64,000 nucleotides of DNA, from contig NZ_SNUA01000008.1 in NCBI RefSeq assembly GCF_004360225.1, positions 62,001-126,000 on the forward strand, written 5' to 3'. A program made the translations under genes and the position numbers. Position 1 is the stretch's first letter, and every line of letters begins with the position of its first letter. Below are positions 41,338 to 51,584 of the stretch, one piece after another. Source of the DNA: Alcanivorax sp. 24. Lineage in GTDB: Bacteria; Pseudomonadota; Gammaproteobacteria; Pseudomonadales; Alcanivoracaceae. Below the pieces are notes generated by a model. That model was not told the DNA's origin and made no database searches. It saw nothing but the letters and a program-made list of their open reading frames with translations.

Positions 41338-43652
41338 GGGGTCTCCTCGTTATGGGCCAGCGGCAGCCGGCAGTACAGCTCCAGTCCGTGTTCGAGCAAA
41401 CGGGCATTCAATTCACCGCCGAGCCCTTCGATGACTGAACGGCTCATGGACAATCCCAGCCCCAGGCCGTCGGGTTTGCTGGTATAGAACGGCGTGAACA
41501 TATGCTTGAGTGTCTCGGGGTCGGCACCGGCGCCTTGATCAATGACGCGGATCACCAGGAAGTTGTCGGGTGCGCGCAGGGTGGCGACGGTGATTTCGGA
41601 GGGTTGCTCCGGCCAGCGTTCGCGATTGGCGTCGAGCGCGTTACGCAGCAGATTTACCAGCACCTGTTCCAGCAGAATACGGTCCGCGTACAGTGGCGGC
41701 AGGTCCACGGCAAACTGTCTGGCGATGGTAATACGATGGCTCTCCGCTTCCCAGGCGCAAAGGTGAATGGCTTGATTCGCCACCGTGTTGATATCGAGCG
41801 CTTCCAGGCGCCGCTGACCTTTGCGGAGAAACGCGCGCAGCCGCCGGATCACTTCCGAAGCATGGTGGGCGTGTTCGCTGATACGATTCAAACCCTGGGC
41901 GACTTTTTCGATTTTCGGCCCGGCAGCGGACGCCGGGTCGTATTCGGTTGGACTGTCGTGGACAGGTGATTGGAGCGAGCGAAGGTGGCGCAGACTGGCC
42001 GCGGCGTAATTATTGATCGCCGCCAGCGGCTGGTTGATTTCATGGGCGATGCCGGAGGCCAGTTCGCCCATGGCGATCAACCGGCTGCTTTGCGCCAGTT
42101 CATTCTGATGGCGGCGTTGCTGGGCTTCGCGCAGGGCCCGTTCGGTCATATCCCGGGCAACCAGGGAATAGTACTGGTCGTTGCCCGCGCCGCGATGGGC
42201 CAGCAGTACCAGGGATACTGGAAAGGATTCGCCGGAGTCGCCGGCGCGCAGTTGCGCCTCGCTGGTCCACACCCCTTGTTCCCGGGCGCTGTTCCAGCCT
42301 TGTTCGCGCAGCCGCCGGATGTCCTCGGCGGCGAATAACTCGGCCAGATCCGGCCACGGATCCGGGCCGATGGCCAGCGCCTCACGAGCGGCACGGTTGG
42401 CGTAGGTGAGGCGTTCGTCGAGCCCGACGAACAGCACCAGATCGGTGTTCGCTTCCACTACTTCGGCCAGACGGCGGCGGTTTTCTTCCGCCCGGACCCG
42501 GGCGGTAATGTCGCGGGTGACGCTGACCACCTCCACCACCGCGCCGGTATAGGTCTCGCGGATGGCATGGCTGGCGGTCTCGAACCACAGATAGTGGCCG
42601 CGCCGGTGGCGGATCTGATAGGTCATGGTGTGATAACCCAACTCCTCCAGCGCCGCCTTGGCCTGTTGTTGCAACCGCTCCCGGTCCTGTTCATGAAACA
42701 GCGTCCGCACCGCCGTGCCGCGTAATTGTTCCGGCCAGTAGCCCAACAAGCCCCAGGAGGCTGGCGAAGCGTCAAGGAAAACGCCGTCCGGCGTGTGCCG
42801 CGAGATCAAATCAGTGGTGTTCTCGGTGATCAGACGGTACAAGCGGCGGGCGCGGTTGCCGGCCTTTTCGTTCCGTAGCTGTTCGGTGGCGTCACGGCCG
42901 CGGGCCAGGATGCGTTGGCCAGGCAGGTCGGGAATAAAGCTCCACAGTAAAATGCGATCACCGAGTCGCGCTTCCACATCAACGATGGCGCGGCCCTGGG
43001 AAAGGCAGGCGGTGGCCAGGGCCTGGTGGTTGATTGGCAGGCACGTGCCGGCGTCGATGTGGTGTTCACCGAGCCATTGTTGCAGAGCGTGGTTGGTATC
43101 GACGGCCTGGCCGTGATTATCAAGCACCGCCATCAGTTGGGGGTCGTTGCTGAGCAGTGCAAAGGCCCCCTCCCGGTGGGGTAATGGGCGGGCCAGTTGA
43201 TTGAGCATGGCGGCCAGCGAGAGCAGCCACTGGCTGCCGCAGTGCGGGGACAATTCCAACAGCAGCAGGCCCGGGCTGTCGTCATCCAGCGACAGTGGCA
43301 GAATCGCGCCATGGTGCAGAGCGGCGCGTCGAACCCGGCCGGCGAGCCAGCAGGGCAGGACGCGCAACTCGCTCAGTGATAGCGCTGTTTCTCCGGCCAG
43401 CCGTTGGTGCAAGGCATGATCCGAAGCCAGGAACGGATCGCCGGGGCCTGGTGGCAGACCGGCCTGGCCTTCCGCGTCGTCGTAAACCCCGGCATCCGCC
43501 TGCCAGAACAGGTAGAAAGCCCGCCGCACTTCCGGGGTAGACGCCATCATCCGGCACAAGCCGGCGGCGCGTTGGGAACGGGGCATGCGGTCCTGCTGCA
43601 ATCGCAGCCAGTTCCGTAGCAACAGGGGAAAGGTATTGTCCTGGTCCATCAT
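41334..43652 (-). CDS. PAS-domain sensor histidine kinase
   Basis: 772 residues, cytoplasmic (no clear membrane spans). A ~270-residue N-terminal region without an obvious family is followed by two PAS-type segments (about 270-390, with DLISRHTPDGVFLDASPASWGLLGYWP, and 400-510), then HisKA H-box GIAHEINQPLAAINN and HATPase with NLLRNALDA, RVIDQGAGADPET and DGLGLGLSMSRSVIEG. The paired regulator follows. It resembles FixL/StyS-type kinases in order but lacks a known heme PAS signature. The first ATG could also be at 43649. Confidence 0.9.
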   Translation of the reverse strand: MMDQDNTFPLLLRNWLRLQQDRMPRSQRAAGLCRMMASTPEVRRAFYLFWQADAGVYDDAEGQAGLPPGPGDPFLASDHALHQRLAGETALSLSELRVLPCWLAGRVRRAALHHGAILPLSLDDDSPGLLLLELSPHCGSQWLLSLAAMLNQLARPLPHREGAFALLSNDPQLMAVLDNHGQAVDTNHALQQWLGEHHIDAGTCLPINHQALATACLSQGRAIVDVEARLGDRILLWSFIPDLPGQRILARGRDATEQLRNEKAGNRARRLYRLITENTTDLISRHTPDGVFLDASPASWGLLGYWPEQLRGTAVRTLFHEQDRERLQQQAKAALEELGYHTMTYQIRHRRGHYLWFETASHAIRETYTGAVVEVVSVTRDITARVRAEENRRRLAEVVEANTDLVLFVGLDERLTYANRAAREALAIGPDPWPDLAELFAAEDIRRLREQGWNSAREQGVWTSEAQLRAGDSGESFPVSLVLLAHRGAGNDQYYSLVARDMTERALREAQQRRHQNELAQSSRLIAMGELASGIAHEINQPLAAINNYAAASLRHLRSLQSPVHDSPTEYDPASAAGPKIEKVAQGLNRISEHAHHASEVIRRLRAFLRKGQRRLEALDINTVANQAIHLCAWEAESHRITIARQFAVDLPPLYADRILLEQVLVNLLRNALDANRERWPEQPSEITVATLRAPDNFLVIRVIDQGAGADPETLKHMFTPFYTSKPDGLGLGLSMSRSVIEGLGGELNARLLEHGLELYCRLPLAHNEETP

Positions 43653-43805
43653 GGGCTCAATAGAAATGATCTAGTAAAAATACTATAAGACTCTGGTTTT
43701 ATTTCCATATTTGTTCTTTATGGTCTATAAATGCGCCTCGTAGTTGCAGGCTTATGCTGGTAACTCTACCCGAAGAATACCGCGAACAACCACGGGACGG
43801 TCATT
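43653..43805. promoter_or_regulatory. Divergent AT-rich promoter region
   Basis: 153 bp between the kinase start and the acyl-CoA ligase gene, AT-rich in its first half with several TATAAGA/TATTTCCATA-like motifs. Expected to hold both promoters; no operator could be defined. Confidence 0.4.
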
Positions 43806-45434
43806 ATGTCCATTTATGAGCAGGGCCTTTCGCCCACCGAAGTCAATCATGTTCCCCTGACCCCGCTGAGCTTTATTGAGCGTACCGCGGCGGTGTACCC
43901 CGATTATCCGTCGGTGATCCATGGTGATATCCGGCGCACCTGGCGGGAAACCTATCGGCGCTGCCGGCGGCTGGCTTCGGCCCTGGCCGGCCGTGGTATC
44001 GGCAAGGGCGATACCGTGGCGGCGATGTTGCCGAACATTCCGGCTATGCTGGAAGCCCACTTCGGCGTACCGATGATCGGCGCCGTTCTCAATACCCTCA
44101 ATGTCCGTCTGGATGCCGACGCCATCGCCTACATGCTGCGCCATGGCGAAGCCAAGGTATTGATCGTGGATCGCGAATTCCATCAAGTGATCGGTGACGC
44201 CGTGGCCAAACTGGAGACGCCACCGCTGCTGATCGATGTGGACGATCCCGAATACGGTGAAGGAGAGCCGGTCAGTGAGCTGGATTACGAGGCCTTCCTG
44301 GCCGAGGGGGACCCGGAGTTCCCGTGGCAGTGGCCGGACAACGAGTGGAATGCCATTTCCCTCAACTACACCTCCGGCACCACCGGTGATCCCAAGGGCG
44401 TGGTTTACCACCACCGCGGCGCCTACCTGAATTCCCTGGGCAACCAGGCCACCTGGTCCATGGGGCTGCATCCGGTGTATCTGTGGACGCTGCCCATGTT
44501 CCACTGCAACGGCTGGTGCTATCCCTGGACCATCACCGCCCAGGCTGGCGTGCATGTGTGTCTGCGCCGGGTTGATCCGCAGCGTATTCTGACGCTGATT
44601 CGTCAGCATCAGGTCTCTCATCTGTGCGGTGCGCCGGTTGTGCTCAATGCCCTGATCAACATGCCGGATGAGGCCAAGGCCGCCATTGATCATCCGGTCA
44701 ACGCCATGACCGCCGGTGCGGCGCCGCCGGCCAAAGTGATCGGAGCGGTGGAGGAAATGGGCATCAACGTCACCCATGTGTACGGCCTGACCGAAGTCTA
44801 CGGGCCGGTCACCGTCTGTGCCTGGCACGGCCACTGGGATGAGTTGCCGTTGGAGGAGCGCGCCGCGATCAAGTCCCGCCAGGGTGTGCGTTACCCGACT
44901 CTGGAAGGGGTGATGGTGGCGGACCCAAAGAGTCTGCGGGCGGTTCCCAAGGATGGTGAAACCATCGGCGAGATCTTCATGCGCGGCAATACCGTGATGA
45001 AGGGTTATCTGAAGAACGAAGACGCCACCTGCGAAGCCTTCGAGGGCGGCTGGTTCCATACCGGTGACTTGGCGGTGTGGCATGAGGACGGTTACGTGGA
45101 GATCAAGGACCGCCTCAAGGACATCATTATTTCCGGTGGCGAGAACATTTCCACCATCGAGGTGGAGAACACGCTTTACCGCCATCCCTCCGTATTGGAA
45201 GCGGCGGTGGTGGCGCGTCCCGATGAAAAATGGGGCGAGACGCCTTGCGCCTTCGTCACCCTCAAGGCCGGGCAGGAGCACACCGCCGTCACCGGGGCGG
45301 ATGTGATCGGCTTCTGCCGTGAACATCTGGCCGGATTCAAAGTACCCAAGACCGTGGTGTTTCAGGATCTGCCGAAGACTTCCACCGGCAAGATCCAGAA
45401 GTATGTACTACGGGAGTGGGCGAGGAACCTGTAG
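43806..45434 (+). CDS. Medium-chain acyl-CoA ligase (AMP-forming), AlkK-like
   Basis: 542 residues. AMP-binding superfamily: YTSGTTGDPKGVVYHHRG P-loop, HVYGLTEVYGPVTV, GWFHTGDLAVWHEDGYVEI, KDRLKDIIISGGENISTIEVE and the catalytic Lys in KTSTGKIQKYVLRE. Activates fatty acids or related carboxylates to CoA thioesters; the exact chain length is unknown. Divergent from the two-component genes, which may control it. A strong terminator follows. Confidence 0.9.
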   Translation: MSIYEQGLSPTEVNHVPLTPLSFIERTAAVYPDYPSVIHGDIRRTWRETYRRCRRLASALAGRGIGKGDTVAAMLPNIPAMLEAHFGVPMIGAVLNTLNVRLDADAIAYMLRHGEAKVLIVDREFHQVIGDAVAKLETPPLLIDVDDPEYGEGEPVSELDYEAFLAEGDPEFPWQWPDNEWNAISLNYTSGTTGDPKGVVYHHRGAYLNSLGNQATWSMGLHPVYLWTLPMFHCNGWCYPWTITAQAGVHVCLRRVDPQRILTLIRQHQVSHLCGAPVVLNALINMPDEAKAAIDHPVNAMTAGAAPPAKVIGAVEEMGINVTHVYGLTEVYGPVTVCAWHGHWDELPLEERAAIKSRQGVRYPTLEGVMVADPKSLRAVPKDGETIGEIFMRGNTVMKGYLKNEDATCEAFEGGWFHTGDLAVWHEDGYVEIKDRLKDIIISGGENISTIEVENTLYRHPSVLEAAVVARPDEKWGETPCAFVTLKAGQEHTAVTGADVIGFCREHLAGFKVPKTVVFQDLPKTSTGKIQKYVLREWARNL

Positions 45435-45440
45435 CTTTTG

Positions 45441-45487
45441 CCTCGCTCCGGCGCACTCAGCAAGCCGCCGGGGCGGGGTTTTTTTGA
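45441..45487 (+). terminator. Intrinsic terminator after acyl-CoA ligase
   Basis: 13-bp stem CCTCGCTCCGGCG/CGCCGGGGCGGGG (two G-U pairs), 12-nt loop, then seven T. Confidence 0.9.
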
Positions 45488-45586
45488 GTAAGGCCCGATA
45501 GCCGGGGCCCGCCCGGCGTTTCCGGTAGCAAGCTTTCCGACAACAACAATGACCCTGCCGGCGCTCGCCGGTCGAGGAGAACCACA

Positions 45587-46942
45587 ATGCAAATGTATCA
45601 ACGCAAAGACGGCGAGCAGCAACCGTGCTGGCCGTTGGGGCCCTTCCGAATCCGCTTACCGTTCGTTCATTACCGCTGGGAAATGGCGGAAATGATTCAG
45701 GCACTGATCATGTTCGTGGTCAGCCTGGCGATGATCCCGTTGCTGCAGAAACACCTGGGATTACCTTATGACGTGGCACTGGCCTATGTGGTGATTTGTG
45801 GCATCGGCTTCATGTTGCCGGCGCTGCTGGGCGTGCCGCTGGTGCCGGGTTGGATCACCCCGGCAATCCCGGTGGTGGTGCTGTACCTCGGTCAGTTCGA
45901 GCCAGGGCCCGAGGCGATCCAGGGCCTGTTCGCCTTGCAATTCCTGGTGTTCCTGATCTTCCTGATCCTCGGTGTCACCCGCCTGGGCAGTACGCTGGTG
46001 CGCATCATTCCCAACTCGATGAAGGCGGGGATTATCATCGGCGCCGGCATCGCCGCTATTACCGGTGAAATCAGCGAGGGCGGTCGGGTCGCCAATACTC
46101 CGATTTCGCTAGTGGTGGGCGGGTTGATCTGCCTTTACTTCATGTTCTCGGCGTCGTTTCAGGAGTACGTGAAGCAGTTCCCGCTGGCGCGCAAGATCGT
46201 CAATTACGGCATGGTGCCAGGCATGCTGGTGGCCATCGGTGTGGGTATCGCGGTGGGCGAATACAAAATGCCGGAGCTGCAATGGGGGATTACCCGCCCG
46301 GCCTTTGCTCAGCTCTGGCAGTATCTGCCGTTCGCTCATGGATTACCGGACGCCAAGGTGTTCCTGTACGCGGTGCCCACGGCGGTGATCGCTTACGTGA
46401 TCGCTTTTGGCGATATCATCGTCGGGCAATCGCTGATGCAGCGGGCGGATGAATTACGCAGTGACGAAGTGATCGAAATTGATCTGGACCGGGTTCATCT
46501 GGTGACCGCCATCCGCAACGCGCTGCATGCTTTCTTCGCTCCCTATCCGGGGCTGGCCGGGCCGCTGTGGACGGCGGTGGGGGCCACCATGGCCGAGCGC
46601 TATAAATATGGCCGGGACGCCATGGATTCGATCTACAGCGGTGCCGGGACTTTCTGGATCGCCGGCTTCCTGGCGCTGTTCATGCTGCCGCTGGTCAGTT
46701 TTTTCCAGCCGGTACTACCGATCGCCTTGTCGCTGACGCTGATTCTGACCGGTTATATCTGCCTGATGGTAGGTTTCGAGCAGCTCAACAACAACCTGGA
46801 GCGGGGCATCGCCGGCACCATGGGCGTGGTGCTGGCGGTCTATGGCGCTGGTTGGGGGTTGGCGGCCGGGGTCATTCTCTACCTGGCGTTGGAGCGGCCG
46901 CGTTTGCTGGGCCGCTGGAAGCAGGCCGGCGCCGCCGAGTGA
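45587..46942 (+). CDS. NCS2/SulP-like solute permease
   Basis: 451 residues with about 12-14 membrane segments. The pattern [41 protein letters not shown] and [19 protein letters not shown] resembles the nucleobase/ascorbate (NCS2) transporters; AxFGD ([13 protein letters not shown]) fits their substrate site. Substrate unknown, could be a purine or organic acid. Start ATG preceded by GAGGAGAACCACA. Next gene is a thiolase. Confidence 0.65.
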   Translation: MQMYQRKDGEQQPCWPLGPFRIRLPFVHYRWEMAEMIQALIMFVVSLAMIPLLQKHLGLPYDVALAYVVICGIGFMLPALLGVPLVPGWITPAIPVVVLYLGQFEPGPEAIQGLFALQFLVFLIFLILGVTRLGSTLVRIIPNSMKAGIIIGAGIAAITGEISEGGRVANTPISLVVGGLICLYFMFSASFQEYVKQFPLARKIVNYGMVPGMLVAIGVGIAVGEYKMPELQWGITRPAFAQLWQYLPFAHGLPDAKVFLYAVPTAVIAYVIAFGDIIVGQSLMQRADELRSDEVIEIDLDRVHLVTAIRNALHAFFAPYPGLAGPLWTAVGATMAERYKYGRDAMDSIYSGAGTFWIAGFLALFMLPLVSFFQPVLPIALSLTLILTGYICLMVGFEQLNNNLERGIAGTMGVVLAVYGAGWGLAAGVILYLALERPRLLGRWKQAGAAE

Positions 46943-47000
46943 GCAGGCCGGGACGCGCCGCCCCGATCAAGCTATCATGCGAGGCCAATTTTCATCATTC

Positions 47001-47019
47001 CGCCGGGCCCGGCCCGGCG
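47001..47019 (+). promoter_or_regulatory. GC-rich hairpin in the thiolase 5' region
   Basis: CGCCGGGC/GCCCGGCG perfect 8-bp stem with a 3-nt loop ending 17 nt before the thiolase ATG. It may mask initiation or be an upstream terminator; no T tract. Confidence 0.35.
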
Positions 47020-47036
47020 TGACCGGGAGAGACATT

Positions 47037-48215
47037 ATGCAAGACGTGGTCATCGTCGCCGCCACCCGCACCGCGGTCGGTGCTTTTCAGGGTTCCCTGG
47101 CCAATCTGCCCGCCACCGCTTTGGGTGAAGCGGTGGTGCGCAAACTGCTGGCGGATACCGGGGTGGCGCCGGACCGGATCAGCGAAGTGATCCTCGGCCA
47201 GGTGCTCACTGCTGGCGCCGGCCAGAACCCGGCGCGTCAGACCGCGATCAACGCCGGCCTGCCGCGGCAGGTGCCGGCGCTTACCATCAACAAGGTGTGC
47301 GGTTCCGGTCTCAAGGCGGTGCATTTGGGCAGCCAGGCAATCCGCTGCGGGGAAGCCGATATCATCATCGCCGGCGGCCAGGAAAACATGAGCCTGGCGC
47401 CTTATGTGCTGCCCAAGGCCCGCACTGGTCTGCGCATGGGCCACGCCTCGCTGGTGGATTCGATGATCCAGGACGGCCTGTGGGATGCCTTCAACGACTA
47501 CCACATGGGCATCACCGCCGAGAACCTGGCGGAGAAGTACGGTGTTACCCGGGAGGAGCAGGACGCCTTCGCCGCCGCCAGCCAGGCCAAGGCGCTGGCC
47601 GCCATCGAAAGCGGCCGCTTCAAGGATGAGATCACGCCGGTCACGATTCCCCAGCGCAAGGGGGACCCGAAGGTATTCGACACCGACGAGCAACCGCGCG
47701 CCGGCACCACCGCGGAGACCCTGGCCGGCTTGCGTCCGGCGTTCAAGAAGGACGGTACGGTGACCGCGGGTAATGCCTCCACACTGAATGACGGTGGTGC
47801 GGCGGTAATGCTGATGAGCGAAGCCCGCGCCAGGGAACTGGGGCTGCCGATCCTCGCGCGTCTGGCCGGGCAGGCCAGCGCTGGCGTGGACCCGGCGATC
47901 ATGGGCATCGCCCCGGTGTCCGCCACCCGCCGTTGTCTGGAACGGGCCGGCTGGACTCTGGATCAGGTGGACTTGATCGAAGCCAATGAAGCGTTCGCCG
48001 CCCAGGCGCTGTCGGTGGGCAAGGAACTGGAGTGGGACGCGGAGAAGGTCAACGTGAATGGCGGCGCCATCGCTCTGGGACACCCGATCGGCGCGTCCGG
48101 CTGCCGTATCCTGGTCACTCTGCTGCATGAAATGCAGCGCCGCGACGTCAAACGTGGTCTCGCCACGCTGTGCATCGGTGGTGGTCAGGGCGTGGCCCTG
48201 GCGGTGGAACGCTGA
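47037..48215 (+). CDS. atoB: Acetyl-CoA C-acetyltransferase (thiolase)
   Basis: 392 residues. Active-site Cys in [19 protein letters not shown] (~residue 88), His in [14 protein letters not shown] and second Cys in [10 protein letters not shown]. Either biosynthetic (acetoacetyl-CoA, PHB) or degradative. The ATG at 47037 is chosen because conservation begins at MQDVVIV; GGGAGAGACATT lies before it. Confidence 0.9.
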   Translation: MQDVVIVAATRTAVGAFQGSLANLPATALGEAVVRKLLADTGVAPDRISEVILGQVLTAGAGQNPARQTAINAGLPRQVPALTINKVCGSGLKAVHLGSQAIRCGEADIIIAGGQENMSLAPYVLPKARTGLRMGHASLVDSMIQDGLWDAFNDYHMGITAENLAEKYGVTREEQDAFAAASQAKALAAIESGRFKDEITPVTIPQRKGDPKVFDTDEQPRAGTTAETLAGLRPAFKKDGTVTAGNASTLNDGGAAVMLMSEARARELGLPILARLAGQASAGVDPAIMGIAPVSATRRCLERAGWTLDQVDLIEANEAFAAQALSVGKELEWDAEKVNVNGGAIALGHPIGASGCRILVTLLHEMQRRDVKRGLATLCIGGGQGVALAVER

Positions 48216-48222
48216 TCGAACG

Positions 48223-48256
48223 CGAGTGCGGTGGCGGCTATCGGCTACCGCACTCG
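48223..48256 (+). terminator. Hairpin after thiolase
   Basis: 10-bp perfect stem CGAGTGCGGT/ACCGCACTCG with a 14-nt loop, ending 41 bp after the thiolase stop. No T tract; weak terminator at best. Confidence 0.45.
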
Positions 48257-48446
48257 ACGCAAGGAATAATTGTCATTCCTTCCTTTTAACGTTAGCAAGC
48301 CTCTCGATTCCCTCCTCGCCCCGGTCAATGTTTTGTATATCCACAAAGCAGATCGGAGGCGAGGGCTCAATCATGGGGGATTGGCCTACACGTTCCCTTC
48401 TGACATAGACTCATCCTGGACTCCCAATACCTGTAATAGGAGATTC

Positions 48447-49334
48447 ATGGATACCCCGGACCGGCAACTCCGCTGTTTCGTTCACATCGCGGAACTCAAG
48501 TCACTTTCCAAAGCCGCTGAAAAGCTAAATCGAACGCAGTCATGGATCAGTAAGGAGCTGGCGGCGTTGGAGACGGGCCTGGGAAAGTCCCTGTTCACTC
48601 GAACCGGCCGTGGTGTGGCGCTGACCGAAGCTGGCGAGAAGCTGTACGGAGTTCTCAAGCTGTCTTATCAACAAATCGATCAGGCCGTGGATGGCATTCG
48701 CCAAGAGCACGGCATCACGCGGGGCACCGTGCGCCTGGCAACGGTGCATACGTTGAGCTATTACTTCATGTCGGATGTGGTGGCGAGCTTTGTTAGCAAA
48801 CACCCCAGTGTCAATTTGTCACTGCTGGGGCGGAGCTCACCCGAAGTCGTGGAGCTGGTGGAAAGCGGAAAAGCGGATTTGGGCTTCGTCTACGACTCCG
48901 TTGTGGCGTCCCGTTCCTTGAACTCCCAACCCTTATTCGATGATGACATGTGCTTGATCACTCATCAGAAGTCCGCCCTCGGTGTTGATGGCAGTATCAA
49001 TCTGAATGATGTGGATCTCAGGCTTGTTGGCTTCCCGTCACATTATGCGCTTCGGCGTATGCTGCAAAGCGGGGGGCTGAAACCGGTATATGTGGCGGAA
49101 GCAGAAACTATTGACGCTATGTTGAAGCTGGTTTCGTCGGACGTCGGTGCTTGCATCCTTCCTGGGCGTATTCCGGATGCGCTGCTTGCTGATTACCAGC
49201 TTCGAAAAGTCCGGATAGTCAATCCTTTGCTGCGCCGAAAGGTCGTAGCTATCAGTCCGGTAAAACGATCATCCTTGCCTCTGGCGGAGGACCTTCTGCA
49301 ATGTGCGTTACGCATATGCAGGCAATTGACATAA
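48447..49334 (+). CDS. LysR family regulator
   Basis: 295 residues. Winged helix: LRCFVHIAELKSLSKAAEKLNRTQSWISKEL, then the substrate-binding domain. ATG preceded by TAGGAGATTC. It starts a less GC-rich cassette and directly precedes the aldolase gene on the same strand, so it may activate it. Promoter and ligand are unknown. Confidence 0.88.
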   Translation: MDTPDRQLRCFVHIAELKSLSKAAEKLNRTQSWISKELAALETGLGKSLFTRTGRGVALTEAGEKLYGVLKLSYQQIDQAVDGIRQEHGITRGTVRLATVHTLSYYFMSDVVASFVSKHPSVNLSLLGRSSPEVVELVESGKADLGFVYDSVVASRSLNSQPLFDDDMCLITHQKSALGVDGSINLNDVDLRLVGFPSHYALRRMLQSGGLKPVYVAEAETIDAMLKLVSSDVGACILPGRIPDALLADYQLRKVRIVNPLLRRKVVAISPVKRSSLPLAEDLLQCALRICRQLT

Positions 49335-49428
49335 ATCATGGAATAGCTGGTATGACTCTCACTCCATGGCTCTGAAAATATAGTCCTCCGATACTGACTC
49401 CTGATTATCAATGTACGAAGGAGTCAGC

Positions 49429-50208
49429 ATGAATTCCTCCCTTAGAGAAAAATCCTATTTCGATCAGCGAGCGACGCAGGAAATGGAGCAGCATCTCCAT
49501 GGCGTGGAGCGCGATGTTCGAGAAACCATGGCTTATGCTTGCCGCATCCTGGCGATGACCGAACAAGAAGCCGGTTTGGCGGGGCAGATAAGCGTTCGCT
49601 CGCAACGTCCAGGTGCATACTGGACACTCAGGTTCGGGCTTGGGTTCGATGAGGCCACTCCCGATGATTTCATAGAGGTCGATCGTGATCTACATACTCT
49701 GACGGGAGAGGGAATGGCGAATCCAGCCACCCGATTCCATCTTTGGGTCTACGATGCGCGGCCGGACGTCAACTCTATCGTTCATACCCATTCACCCTGG
49801 GCATCGGCCCTTGCCGCGGCGAGGCAGCCGTTGGTGATTTCACAGATGGATATGACACCTTTGCACGATGACTGCGCCTTTTTGGCGGACTGGCCTGGCG
49901 TGCCCATCGCTGATCAGGAAGGGGTAATTATTTCCGAAGCCATCCAGGACAAGAAGGCGATTATCCTGGCCCATCACGGCTATTTAACCGCCGGCGTGTC
50001 CTGCGAAGAAGCGACTTACCTGTCCGTTTATCTGGAACGGGCCGCCAGAATGCAGGTCAGGGCGCGAGTATTCGGGCCGCTGACTCCAGTGGACGACGAA
50101 CTTGCCCGTGAAGCCCACGATTACCTACTCAAACCATCGATCGTCAACGCTACTTTTAACTACTGGGCCCGACAGACACACGGCATTCCTCCATTGCCGT
50201 CGAAATGA
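49429..50208 (+). CDS. Class II aldolase/adducin-domain protein
   Basis: 259 residues. Class II aldolase fold: TRFHLWVYDARPDVNSIVHTHSPW (the HTH metal ligands), AILAHHGYLTAG (third His). These Zn enzymes split hydroxy-acid or sugar-phosphate substrates; the substrate is unknown here. ATG preceded by AAGGAGTCAGC. First gene of the 49429-52198 unit. Confidence 0.85.
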   Translation: MNSSLREKSYFDQRATQEMEQHLHGVERDVRETMAYACRILAMTEQEAGLAGQISVRSQRPGAYWTLRFGLGFDEATPDDFIEVDRDLHTLTGEGMANPATRFHLWVYDARPDVNSIVHTHSPWASALAAARQPLVISQMDMTPLHDDCAFLADWPGVPIADQEGVIISEAIQDKKAIILAHHGYLTAGVSCEEATYLSVYLERAARMQVRARVFGPLTPVDDELAREAHDYLLKPSIVNATFNYWARQTHGIPPLPSK

Positions 50209-50255
50209 GCTCGGCACTCATTTGAAAACAACAACAACGTATAAAGGACACTAAA

Positions 50256-51584
50256 ATGACTACGCATACGCCGGCGGCGGCTCGCACTCGCCGCCAATAT
50301 ATCACCGCCGGACTGGCCAGCATGATGGGAACAACCATTGAATGGTACGATTTTTTCCTCTATGGCACCGCGGCGGCTTTGATCTTCAATAAAATATTCT
50401 TTCCTGAATTTGATCCCCTCATGGGTACTTTAGCCGCGTTTGCCACCTACTCGGTGGGGTTCTTTGCCCGTCCTCTCGGTGGTTTGATATTCGGTCATTT
50501 TGGTGATCGGGTCGGGCGCAAATCCATGTTGCTCATTACACTGTTCCTGATGGGTATTCCCACTATTCTCATCGGTCTTATTCCCACCTATGAAGATATC
50601 GGCTATTGGGCCGCCGTCCTGTTGGTTCTGATGCGCTTCCTGCAAGGCATCGCCGTGGGAGGCGAGTGGGGCGGGGCCGTACTAATGGCGGTGGAATCCG
50701 CACCTCAGGGTAAGAAAGGGTTCTTCGGTAGCTTGCCCCAAGCCGGCGTTGCTCCTGGTCTGATCCTGTCATCGTTCGCCATGGGATTGGTTGCCACCCT
50801 GCCAGAAAGCGAGATGTTGAGTTGGGGATGGAGACTGCCATTCCTGGCTAGCGTCGTATTGCTTTTGATTGGGTGGTTCATCAGGGTGAAGGTAGCTGAA
50901 TCGCCGGATTTCGAAAAAATGGAAGAGAAGGGCAACAAGGTGGACGTGCCGGCATTGGAAGTCCTGCGGCGCTACCCGAAGGAGGTCCTCGTTGTGGTGG
51001 GAGGACGCTTGGCGGAGGTTACCTGGTTCTACACGGTAGTTACCTTTGCGCTTACCTATGTTACCAGTACGCTGGGGTTGGAGCGCGGGATTATGTTGGA
51101 TGCCACTATTTGGGGCGCCTTCGCGGCCTTGGTGTTCATTCCATTATTCGGGATGCTGGGGGATCGGGTAGGCTATAAATGGATCTTCATGGGAGGCTCT
51201 GTTGGAATAGCGCTTTTTTCGCCAGTGTTTTTCTCCCTGTTACAAACCCTGGAAGTGACTTACATCACGCTGGCCGTAGTGATCGCAATTGGTGGCGTGT
51301 ATTCATCTCTGTACGGTCCCGAAGGCGGCTTGTTCTCCGCTCAATTTCCCGCGGAAGTGCGTTATAGCGGTATTTCCATTGCCGTTCAGGTGTCGGGGGC
51401 CATTGGCGGTGGGTTGGCTCCCATTATGGCGACGTCTTTACTTGGCCTTGGTGACGGTGACCCTCGTTATATTATTTGGTATCTGAGCGCACTCGGAGCC
51501 ATCGCCGTAGTCTGCTCGTTCCTGATGCACGGTCCAGGGCGGTTTGTCATACCGGATCGTATAACGGAAGGAGTGGGTGCATGA
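50256..51584 (+). CDS. MFS metabolite:H+ symporter (MHS family)
   Basis: 442 residues, 12 membrane segments. MHS marks: MGTTIEWYDFFLYGTAAALIF, GHFGDRVGRKSMLL and FLQGIAVGGEWGGAVLM. Members import organic acids such as citrate, shikimate, or proline betaine. Overlaps the next gene by 4 bp. Confidence 0.9.
   Translation: MTTHTPAAARTRRQYITAGLASMMGTTIEWYDFFLYGTAAALIFNKIFFPEFDPLMGTLAAFATYSVGFFARPLGGLIFGHFGDRVGRKSMLLITLFLMGIPTILIGLIPTYEDIGYWAAVLLVLMRFLQGIAVGGEWGGAVLMAVESAPQGKKGFFGSLPQAGVAPGLILSSFAMGLVATLPESEMLSWGWRLPFLASVVLLLIGWFIRVKVAESPDFEKMEEKGNKVDVPALEVLRRYPKEVLVVVGGRLAEVTWFYTVVTFALTYVTSTLGLERGIMLDATIWGAFAALVFIPLFGMLGDRVGYKWIFMGGSVGIALFSPVFFSLLQTLEVTYITLAVVIAIGGVYSSLYGPEGGLFSAQFPAEVRYSGISIAVQVSGAIGGGLAPIMATSLLGLGDGDPRYIIWYLSALGAIAVVCSFLMHGPGRFVIPDRITEGVGA

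Noticed and set aside
43752-45326. A 524-codon open frame antisense to the acyl-CoA ligase
   Set aside because: Shadow of a strong gene, no RBS or recognisable domain.
48223-48256. Hairpin as strong intrinsic terminator
   Set aside because: No T tract; kept only as a weak terminator call.
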